DNA of 64,000 bases. Source: Argopecten irradians. Taxonomy: Eukaryota > Mollusca > Bivalvia > Pectinida > Pectinidae. Positions within the stretch are counted from its first letter, which is position 1, and the number at the start of each line of letters is the position of its first letter. The stretch is taken from positions 41,319,697-41,383,696 of the forward strand of contig NC_091145.1 of NCBI RefSeq assembly GCF_041381155.1. The letters run 5' to 3'. Under the pieces are notes generated by a model that searched no databases, was not told the DNA's origin, and worked only from the letters and a program-made list of their open reading frames with translations. The translations under genes were made by a program, and so were the position numbers. This document shows positions 34,208 through 46,200 of the stretch, one piece after another.

Positions 34208-37200
34208 TTATGATTTTAGTTCCTTCAGCATCTTCTCGCACATCATCAGATAACGAGGCACGTGGAAACATCCTACAAAAATAGGCATAGTTTATAGTTT
34301 AATTTGTTAGTATGTTAGCTAATAAACTTGCTTGAAAATATTAAAGGCTGCAAAATTTAAGACATTTCTTAAATTTGTAACGGGATGAGCGATTGTAGGT
34401 TTCCAAAGAACAATAGACACAGGCTTTTTACAATATGTACAAATTTATATACAAAACTATTAAAATGAATATAGACATAGTAGACAGAAGTATATCGATC
34501 TCACTCACTTGCCCACCTTACAAAAATATATTGAAAAAAATAGACATAATTTATACAATAATACAACTAAACATAGCAAGGATGGACTGTGTTCCCCAAC
34601 TGTTCTATATGTCAAAGACATTTATAAGAGTAGGTTGTGTTCCACTCAGTTCATATATACATGTACTCTGTACCACTAATCGCACGGCACAGTTGAGCGG
34701 GCTGAACCCCACCCAATAAGCATATTTCACAGTTCTGTACCACTAAAATTCACATAGTAAAACACCAATTACATTTCAATAAAAATAGGATAAAGAACTT
34801 TGATATTCACATTTAAGGCTACAGCGAATACTCATCACAGATTGAAGAGTCTTCCTTTACAAAACAAATGTGAATTGCATGACCCTGTTGCGTTTACTTT
34901 TTCCCTGGGGAAGAGTTTATCCTAGTTAAAATATATAATATAGGGAATACACATTTTTATCCCCAGCTCTCTCCGAAACGGGGGATATTAATTTGGTTTG
35001 TCCGTCCGCAGTAACACTTTGTTTCCATGCAATAAGTGTAATAAATGTAAACCGATTTTCTTCAAACTTAGTAACAAGGTTAAATGCCTTAAGGGCTCCG
35101 CCAAGTTCGATCGCAACTTTCAACGGACCTTATTTAGCGGAGTTATGGCCCTTTGCTTAAATAAAAAAAGTCAGTTTCTGCCACTTCCGTACAATAATTG
35201 TAATAAATATTAACCGATTTTCTTCAAACTTGGTAACAAAGTTAAATGTCTTAAGGGCTCAGCCAAGTTCAATCGCCACTTGCGACAGACCTTAGGCCAC
35301 ACCAGATTAATTTGTAGTTCGTCAGGAGCAGCGCACGTAATTTTTCAGGTTCGAGAAAAAAATATAAAAAAAATGCGACCGCACGTCAAAAAATATCCGG
35401 ATTTATTTTTCCGTCAGTCGACTTATTTAGTGCTTTACCGGCAATTGTAGACGCTTGAATTACGTGGCGGAAAGGGCGACAGTAAAGGTTTTGTCTGACA
35501 TAGATGAATTAACTGCAAAAAATGGCGGGTAAGGAGCAAAAACTGAGGGAACAAACGTATTTACCAACATGTTTTTGAACTTTTAACGTTTAATTTTTGG
35601 ACGATGAGTGATGAGTGATGAACGTCCGTAGTGACCCAGTGTACTTGATGCTATTTGATCGCGATCACGGCCGAAAATGAAACGTTTGTGGATCTTTTCG
35701 TATTGTTGGCATTCATCTATTCACTCTCGTAATCTACAGTGCCGTGCCAAAAGTATTCGGTCACAATGGCGATGTGTTTACATGACGGTAAAAACGAAAC
35801 GAATTCCAAATTAATTTTACTTATATACTAAACAGTCGATTGCAACGGTATAACACACTTACCTTCAGTATTTTGTAAGATGTCCTTTTAATCTAATTAC
35901 GTTTAAAATTCGTTTAGGGATCGTGTTGTACAAGCTTTGAATGTAGCAAGGTGTGATTTCTGTCCAAATCCTGTGAATCTCGGAGAACAAGTCATTTGCT
36001 GATTTCACAGCTACTATTCGAGACTGAAGTTTTCTTTTTATTAATAACCAAAGATTTTCAATTAGGTTTAAATCTGGTGACTGAGCGGGCCAACTCATTC
36101 CATTAATTCCGTTCTGGGCGATATAGTCTTGGGTGGACCTCGCACGGTGAACTGGGGCATTGTCGTCTTGAAAAAAATAGCCACCAGTAGGAAAATGTCT
36201 GGCAAGAACTGGCCAAAGATTTTCTTCCAAAACCTCCTGATATTTTGCAGCATTAATATTTCCTTCCACTCGAGCTAATGTCCCCACACCGTTCCAACAA
36301 ATGCACCCCCAAATCATAACCTCGAGTTTGTTTTGGGTATCGCGCGGCTGCACAAGATCAGGACGCCATCCTTCACCTCGCTTTCTCCATATATAAACTC
36401 TGTGGTCCTGTCCAATAACTATTTTGCTTTCATCTGAGAAAATAACTCGCTACCAATTATATATTGTCCATCTCCGCTTTTCTCTACACCAAGCAAGTCT
36501 CTTAGTTCGATTACTCTGCTTCACGACAAGTTTCTTCCTAGAAACACACCTGGTATACCCATGTTGGCTTAGATGTCGCTGAAGTGTTCTTTTAGAAGTC
36601 GAAACATTCCTTTGCTCATTGTATTTAATGGTAACATCCTTAAGGGAATCCCTCCTATTGTTTTTAACAATCCTCTCCAAAGAACAATAATCCCGCAAAT
36701 TCACTAACTTTGGTAGTCCGCTTCTCGGCCTGTTTTCCACTGAACCACATGTACAAAATTTGTTTACAATGTCAATAACTGTAGACTTGGGTATTTTTAA
36801 CATGACACCTATCTTTCGTCGTGAATAGCCACTCCTAAACATTCCTACGATCATATTTTTAACGCCCATTGACAGTTCTTTCCCTTTTCGGCCCATCTTG
36901 GCAATACACGTCCACGGGAAAAAACAGAAAGCAGACGACAACAAAAAAAATGTGTGACGTAACATGACGTTATACGCAAACCTAAAAATAACGCACGTCA
37001 TCATCAGTGACGTTTACAATGAATGCCAAGGCCATTTTCAGCGATGTTATTGACACGACGTTAACACGCCGCCATTGCGACCGAATACTTTTGGCACGGC
37101 ACTGTACACTCTCAGCACTTTGTTTTCGATTATGAATGTCTTGATTGTTACCGTTCGGCGAGGCCCAACAAGTTTGATGTCAAACACGGCTATCGATGCC

Positions 37201-40200
37201 GAAAATGATGAAACTTTTGTTGATCTTTTTAGTCGTCTTGTTGACATTAATTTGAGTAAAATCACTAATGCTTCATCGGACATGAGATTAGATGACATTC
37301 AAGCGATCAAGATATCCACAAACCAGTCAAGACAGGACTCGACTGAAATTTCACAAAATAGAAACAACACAGATATTCATTATTTAACTGTCGGTGATGA
37401 CATTGAGACTGTTTTGTTGGAAATTTACATGTAACTGTTGCTTCTAAATGTACATACTAGTCTGCATTTCTTTTGAATATGTTTTTAATACAGAATCATG
37501 AATCGGTAAACATTTTTCGTTTAATCCATACCATTTGTTTAAAGCAAGCCGATAGTGAAGCTATAGTCAAAACCTGACAACTGAATTTATCACAATCAGT
37601 CAATCTTTTATCACAATCAGTCAATCCTTTATCACAATCAGTCAATCCTTCTATCATTTGATTCTCATAAAACATAATTTGTATGTGTTGCGCAAAAAGT
37701 AAATGATTTTCCTGGTAAATTGCATCAATTAGATTTTTTAAATTGAAAGTTTGTGTTCATTCTGATATTTTTGACAATAATACATACATTCAACTTATGT
37801 CTTTGATATCCATGGATGAGTGCATGTATCAAATTACTGGATAGTTTGGAAAATCATGGGTATCTTTGTTCTTGATGTAGAAAAATGCCTTTATATAGTT
37901 ATATTGTACTTTAAAAAATGGTGGTAGGTGATGTTACATGTATCTCATGATGGAAAAGAAATTTTTAAAATCTAGTAAACTTTGGTGTACCTTTAATGTA
38001 CATGTGTGATTGTTCTAATGATATTTTTAACAAAATATGCTTTTTTGTTTTAACTGGTCAGATAGATCATTTTGTTTTTTATTTTTGATTAAAATTTAGA
38101 TGTTTATCAGTGTTTTCTTTATTAATATTTACTTCCATGGTTTAAAAAAAAAATATTGCTCGCTCGACTTTGAAACCCTTCGCTCCTAAAAATCCTTGAT
38201 TCCAATTTTTTTTAAAAACAAAAAAATTTCGCTCGCTCGCTCGCTCCATTTCTTTTTTCAATTTTCCCGAAGAACTACAAATTAATTTGGTGTGGCCTTA
38301 ATTAGCAAACTTTGTAACAAGGTCAAATGCCTTAAGGGCTTGGCCAAGTTCGATTGCCACTTCTTGCTGACATTATGTAGTGGAGTTATTGCCCTTTGAT
38401 GTACTAAAAACATCATTTTCTGCCATTCCCTGTGCAATAATTGTAACAAATGTAATCCGATTTTCTTAAAAAATTAGTATCAAAGTTAAATGCCTTAAGA
38501 GCTCAGCCAAGTTTAATAGTCACTTTCAGCGGACATTATTTAACACAGATTATGCCCCCTTCATTTACTAAAAGTTTACCTACAATATGTCCTGAAAGCA
38601 GGGGATGGAAAATTTACGAATTTGCTTGTTTGACCAATATTTGTTCAACTTTCAAAAGAATTTAGTCAAACTTATTAAAATTCATAAGTATTTCTGTTGA
38701 ACAGAACCTAGTGATTAATTGACACTATTATATATAAGCTTATACAGATTATCAAAAACTGTTATCGGTAATATGTACCAAAGAAATGGCAGATTGTTAC
38801 CTTTCCAGGGTCCGCCCTTGAAGCTCATACTGATTTCACCATTTCGATTTAGATAGCCATACCATTCACCATTGTCTTCATCCACAAACTTAAATCAAAG
38901 AGAACGGAGGAAATGATATACGATTAATGTACTTTTCTGTATAGGTTAGCAATAGTGCTAAATCATATCAATACATGTATGTAGTATTTTGGTAATATAT
39001 CCAGTAATTTTTCTAGAGATTTTCTTTTTTTTATCGTGCGGGATAATTTTGTAGCCAGGAAAATTTCATCAGTGAAAAGTAATAAATAAATCATACCATA
39101 CAGATCTTTAGCCACAATGCAAACATTGGATTTGTGAAAATTTTCTGGTTATAAGTCAAAATTGCAAAACATTTTATGTAAAAATAACCTGAACTACCAT
39201 GCCATTCATGAGAACTTTTCTGGTTCGGAGCAGTCATATTGTTTCTTAGTCTTTGGAACAATGATATATCAAGCAAATTTGTTATATGTTAAAGTGAACA
39301 GTCGGGCAAGGATGGCTAAAGTCGGTAAAAATGGTGTGAATGTATCCAGAATAATTTCTTATGGAATAGAAAAATAAACTTTCTCGTCAAAATCTGTCTG
39401 CGCACGTAGAAATTAATTTAAAGTATAGGAATCCTAAAACGTCCTCCTGGCTGACTATGCCCGTGGTTACATTTCCACGCAGCCTCGCTTTCAATGTTTT
39501 CACCTTTTCTTTATTTCAATGGTCAGAACTGGGAAACGTAAGCAGACCTTGACGGTCGCATTGATATGTGAGAACTTTTGGAAGGCCAATGAACGCATTT
39601 AGACTGGTTTTCTTTGCCCGACTATTCACTTTAAACTCGTTTAAAGGAACTTACAAAAGTTCATCAACCGAGAAATAGAATAGTGTACCTAGATGTTAAT
39701 ACGCTGTATATTACCTAACATGAGAATAGCTGTAGTGTATCTTACATGTTAATAGCTGTATAGTGTAACTTACATGAGAGTAGCTGTATAGTGTATCTTA
39801 CATGAGAATAGCTATATAGTGTATCTTACATGAGAATAGCTGTATAGTGTATCTTACATGAGAATAGCTGTATAGTGTATCTTACAATGAGAATAGCTGT
39901 ATAGTGTATCTTACATGAGATAGCTGTATAGTGTATCTTACATGAGAATAGCTGTATAGTGTATCTTACATGAGAATAGCTGTATGTGTATCTTACATGA
40001 GATAGTACTGTAGATGTGTATCTTACATGAGAATAGCTGTAGTAGTGTATCTTACATGAGAATAGCTGTATAGTGTATCTTACATGAGAATAGCTGTAGT
40101 GTATCTTACATGAGAATAGCTGTATAGTGTATCTTACATGAGAATAGCTGTAGTGTATCTTACATGAGAATAGCTGTATAGTGTATCTTACATGAGAATA

Positions 40201-43200
40201 GCTGTATAGTGTATCTTACATGAGAATAGCTGTAGTGTGTATCTTACATGAGAATAGCTGTATAGTGTATCTTACATGAGAATAGCTGTATAGTGTATCT
40301 TACATGAGAATAGCTGTATAGTGTATCTTACATGAGAATAGCTGTATAGTGTATCTTACATGAGAATAGCTGTATAGTGTATCTTACATGAGAATAGCTG
40401 TAGTGTGTATCTTACATGAGAATAGCTGTATAGTGTATCTTACATGAGAATAGCTGTATAGTGTATCTTACATGAGAATAGCTGATAGTTGTATCTTACA
40501 TGAGAATAGCTGTATAGTGTATCTTACATGAGAATAGCTGTATAGTGTATCTTACATGAGAATAGCTGTATAGTGTATCTTACATGAGAATAGCTGTATA
40601 GTGTATCTTACATGAGAATAGCTGTATAGTGTATCTTACATGAGAATAGCTGTATAGTGTATCTTAAATGAGAATAGCTGTATAGTGTATCTTACATGAG
40701 AATAGCTGTATAGTGTATCTTACATGAGAATAGCTGTATAGTGTATCTTACATGAGAATAGCTGTATAGTGTATCTTACATGAGAATAGCTGTATAGTGT
40801 ATCTTACATGAGAATAGCTGTGTAGTGTATCTTACATGAGAATAGCTGTATAGTGTATCTTACATGAGAATAGCTGTATAGTGTATCTTACATGAGAATA
40901 GCTGTATAGTGTATCTTACATGAGAATAGCTGTATAGTGTATCTTACATGAGAATAGCTGTATAGTGTATCTTACATGAGAATAGCTGTATAGTGTATCT
41001 TACATGAGAATAGCTGTATAGTGTATCTTACATGAGAATAGCTGTATAGTGTATCTTAAATGAGGACTAGTGTATAGTGTATCTTACATGAGAATAGCTG
41101 TATAGTGTATCTTACATGAGAATAGCTGTATAGTGTATCTTACATGAGAATAGCTGTATAGTGTATCTTACATGAGAATAGCTGTATAGTGTATCTTACA
41201 TGAGAATAGCTGTATAGTGTGTATCTTACATGAGAATAGCTGTATAGTGTATCTTACATGAGAATAGCTGTATGTGTATCTTACATGAGAATAGCTGTAT
41301 AGTGTATCTTACATGAGAATAGCTGTATAGTGTATCTTACATGAGAATAGCTGTAGTGTATCTTACATGAGAATAGCTGTATAGTGTATCTTACATGAGA
41401 ATAGCTGTATAGTGTATCTTACATGAGAATAGCTGTATAGTGTATCTTACATGAGAATAGCTGTATAGTGTATCTTACATGAGAATAGCTGTATAGTGTA
41501 TCTTACATGAGAATAGCTGTATAGTGTATCTTACATGAGATAGTTGTATAGTGTATCTTACATGAGAATAGCTGTATAGTGTATCTTACATGAGAATAGC
41601 TGTATAGTGTATCTTACATGAGAATAGCTGTAGTTCTTACATATAGTAGTGTATCTTACATGAGAATAGCTGTATAGTGTATCTTACATGAGAATAGCTG
41701 TATAGTGTATCTTACATGAGAATAGCTGTATAGTGTATCTTACATGAGAATAGCTGTATAGTGTATCTTACACATGAGAATAGCTGTTATAGTGTATCTT
41801 ACATGAGAATAGCTGTATAGTGTATCTTACATGAGAATAGCTGTATAGTGTATCTTACATGAGAATAGCTGTATAGTGTATCTTACATGAGAATAGCTGT
41901 ATAGTGTATCTTACATGAGAATAGCTGTATAGTGTATCTTACATGAGAATAGCTGTATGACTACATGATAGCTGTATAGTGTATCTTACATGAGAATAGC
42001 TGTATAGTGTATCTTACATGAGAATAGCTGTATAGTGTATCTTACTGAGAATAGCTGTAGTGTTATGAGATAGCTGTATAGTGTATCTTACATGAGAATA
42101 GCTGTATAGTGTATCTTACATGAGAATAGCTGTATAGTGTATCTTACATGAGAATAGCTGTATAGTGTATCTTACATGAGAATAGCTGTATAGTGTATCT
42201 TACATGAGAATAGCTGTATAGTGTATCTTACATGAGAATAGTATAGTGTATCTTACATGAGAATAGCTGTATAGTGTATCTTACATGAGAATAGCTGTAT
42301 AGTGTATCTTACATGAGAATAGCTGTATAGTGTATCTTACATGAGAATAGCTGTATAGTGTATCTTACATGAGAATAGCTGTATAGTGTATCTTACATGA
42401 GAATAGCTGTATAGTGTATCTTACATGAGAATAGCTGTATAGTGTATCTTACATGAGAATAGCTGTATAGTGTATCTTACATGAGAATAGCTGTATAGTG
42501 TATCTTACATGAGAATAGCTGTATAGTGTATCTTACATGAGAATAGCTGTATAGTGTATCTTACATGAGAATAGCTGTATAGTGTATCTTACATGAGAAT
42601 AGCTGTAGTGTGTATCTTACATGAGAATAGCTGTATAGTGTATCTTACATGAGAATAGCTGTATAGTGTATCTTACATGAGAATAGCTGTATAGTGTATC
42701 TTACATGAGAATAGCTGTATAGTGTATCTTACATGAGAATAGCTGTATAGTGTATCTTACATGAGAATAGCTGTATAGTGTATCTTACATGAGAATAGCT
42801 GTATAGTGTATCTTACATGAGAATAGCTGTATAGTGTATCTTACATGAGAATAGCTGTATAGTGTATCTTACATGAGAATAGCTGTATAGTGTATCTTAC
42901 ATGAGAATAGCTGTTAGTGTATCTTACATGAGAATAGCTGTATAGTGTATCTTACATGAGAAAAGCTGTATAGTGTATCTTACATGAGAATAGCTGTAGT
43001 GTATCTTACATGAGAATAGCTGTATAGTGTATCTTACATGAGAATAGCTGTATAGTGTATCTTACATGAGAATAGCTGTATAGTGTATCTTACATGAGAA
43101 TAGCTGTATAGTGTATCTTACATGAGAATAGCTGTATAGTGTATCTTACATGAGAATAGCTGTATAGTGTATCTTACATGAGAATAGCTGTATAGTGTAT

Positions 43201-46200
43201 CTTACATGAGAATAGCTGTATAGTGTATCTTACATGAGAATAGCTGTATAGTGTATCTTACATGAGAATAGCTGTATAGTGTATCTTACATGAGAATAGC
43301 TGTATAGTGTATCTTACATGAGAATAGCTGTATAGTGTATCTTACATGAGAATAGCTGTATAGTGTATCTTACATGAGAATAGCTGTATAGTGTATCTTA
43401 CATGAGAATAGCTGTATAGTGTATCTTACATGAGAATAGCTGTATAGTGTATCTTACATGAGAATAGCTGTATAGTGTATCTTACATGAGAATAGCTGTA
43501 TAGTGTATCTTACATGAGAATAGCTGTATAGTGTATCTTACATGAGAATAGCTGTATAGTGTATCTTACATGAGAATAGCTGTATAGTGTATCTTACATG
43601 AGAATAGCTGTATAGTGTATCTTACATGAGAATAGCTGTATAGTGTATCTTACATGAGAATAGCTGTATAGTGTATCTTACATGAGAATAGCTGTATAGT
43701 GTATCTTACATGAGAATAGCTGTATAGTGTATCTTACATGAGAATAGCTGTATAGTGTATCTTACATGAGAATAGCTGTATAGTGTATCTTACATGAGAA
43801 TAGCTGTATAGTGTATCTTACATGAGAATAGCTGTATAGTGTATCTTACATGAATAGCTGTTAGTGTATCTTACATGAGAATATTATGTCATGTAGCTGT
43901 ATGTGTATCTTACATGAGAATAGCTGTATAGTGTATCTTACATGAGAATAGCTGTATAGTGTATCTTACATGAGAATAGCTGTATAGTGTATCTTACATG
44001 AGAATAGCTGTATAGTGTATCTTACATGAGAATAGCTGTATAGTGTATCTTACATGAGAATAGCTGTATAGTGTATCTTACATGAGAATAGCTGTATAGT
44101 GTATCTTACATGAGAATAGCTGTATAGTGTATCTTACATGAGAATAGCTGTATAGTGTATCTTACATGAGAATAGCTGTATAGTGTATCTTACATGAGAA
44201 TAGCTGTATAGTGTATCTTACATGAGAATAGCTGTATAGTGTATCTTACATGAGATAGCTGTATAGTGTATCTTACATGAGAATAGCTGTTAGTGTATCT
44301 TCATGAGAATAGCTGTATAGTGTATCTTACATGAGAATAGCTGTATAGTGTATCTTACATGAGAATAGCTGTATAGTGTATCTTACATGAGAATAGCTGT
44401 ATAGTGTATCTTACATGAGAATAGCTGTATAGTGTATCTTACATGAGAATAGCTGTAGTGTATCTTATGAGATAGCTGTTAGTGTATCTTACATGAGAAT
44501 AGCTGTATAGTGTATCTTACATGAGAATAGCTGTATAGTGTATCTTACATGAGAATAGCTGTATAGTGTATCTTACATGAGAATAGCTGTATAGTGTATC
44601 TTACATGAGAATAGCTGTATAGTGTATCTTACATGAGAATAGCTGTATAGTGTATCTTACATGAGAATAGCTGTATAGTGTATCTTACATATGAGAATAG
44701 CTGTATAGTGTATCTTACATGAGAATAGCTGTATAGTGTATCTTACATGAGAATAGCTGTAGTAGTGTATCTTACATGAGAATAGCTGTATAGTGTATCT
44801 TACATGAGAAAAGTTATAGTGTATCTTACATGAGAATAGCTGTATAGTGTATCTTACATGAGAATAGCTGTATAGTGTATCTTACATGAGAATAGCTGTA
44901 TAGTGTATCTTACATGAGAATAGCTGTATAGTGTATCTTACATGAGAATAGCTGTATAGTGTATCTTACATGAGAATAGCTGTATAGTGTATCTTACATG
45001 AGAATAGCTGTATAGTGTATCTTACATGAGAATAGCTGTATAGTGTATCTTACATGAGAATAGCTGTATAGTGTATCTTACATGAGAATAGCTGTATAGT
45101 GTATCTTACATGAGAATAGCTGTATAGTGTATCTTACATGAGAATAGCTGTATAGTGTATCTTACATGAGAATAGCTGTATAGTGTATCTTACATGAGAA
45201 TAGCTGTATAGTGTATCTTACATGAGAATAGCTGTATAGTGTATCTTACATGAGAATAGCTGTATAGTGTATCTTACACGTGAACAGCTGTATAGTGTAT
45301 CTTACATGAGAATAGCTGTATAGTGTATCTTACATGAGAATAGCTGTATAGTGTATCTTACATGAGAATAGCTGTATAGTGTATCTTACATGAGAATAGC
45401 TGTATAGTGTATCTTACATGAGAATAGCTGTATAGTGTATCTTACATGAGAATAGCTGTATAGTGTATCTTACATGAGAATAGCTGTATAGTGTATCTTA
45501 CATGAGAATAGCTGTATAGTGTATCTTACATGAGAATAGCTGTATAGTGTATCTTACATGAGAATAGCTGTATAGTGTATCTTACATGAGAATAGCTGTA
45601 TAGTGTATCTTACATGAGAATAGCTGTATAGTGTATCTTACATGAGAATAGCTGTATAGTGTATCTTACATGAGAATAGCTGTATAGTGTATCTTACATG
45701 AGAATAGCTGTATAGTGTATCTTACATGAGAATAGCTGTATAGTGTATCTTACATGAGAATAGCTGTATAGTGTATCTTACATGAGAATAGCTGTATAGT
45801 GTATCTTACATGAGAATAGCTGTATAGTGTATCTTACATGAGAATAGCTGTATAGTGTATCTTACATGAGAATAGCTGTATAGTGTATCTTACATGAGAA
45901 TAGCTGTATAGTGTATCTTACATGAGAATAGCTGTATAGTGTATCTTACATGAGAATAGCTGTATAGTGTATCTTACATGAGAATAGCTGTATAGTGTAT
46001 CTTACATGAGAATAGCTGTATAGTGTATCTTACATGAGAATAGCTGTATAGTGTATCTTACATGAGAATAGCTGTATAGTGTATCTTACATGAGAATAGC
46101 TGTATAGTGTATCTTACATGAGAATAGCTGTATAGTGTATCTTACATGAGAATAGCTGTATAGTGTATCTTACATGAGAATAGCTGTATAGTGTATCTTA

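Larger units (their letters stand above)
35295..38297. mobile_element. TIR element with TTA target duplication (PIF/Harbinger-like?), hosting a Tc1
   Basis: 26-bp TIRs (35295-35320 and 38272-38297) start GGCCACACCA and match at 25 of 26 positions. The 3-bp duplication TTA is at 35292-35294 and 38298-38300. TTA/TAA duplications are typical of PIF/Harbinger, but no Harbinger transposase is visible. Without the nested Tc1 it is about 1.63 kb. It holds a 100-codon ORF (37132-37434) and GCTCGCTCG-rich sequence near its right end. Confidence 0.75.
34961..38560 (+). repeat. 'CTCCGAAACGGGGGATAT' tandem repeat, split by an insertion
   Basis: Begins CCCCAGCTCTCTCCGAAACG. Units of ~150-180 bp carry CGATTTTCTTCAAACTT, GTAACAAGGTTAAATG, CTTAAGGGCT..GCCAAGTTCGAT and AGTTATGGCCCTTTG. 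The array is broken at 35295-38297 by the TTA-flanked element and resumes at 38301. A second copy starts at 60622. Lies in RENBP intron 7. Confidence 0.75.
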
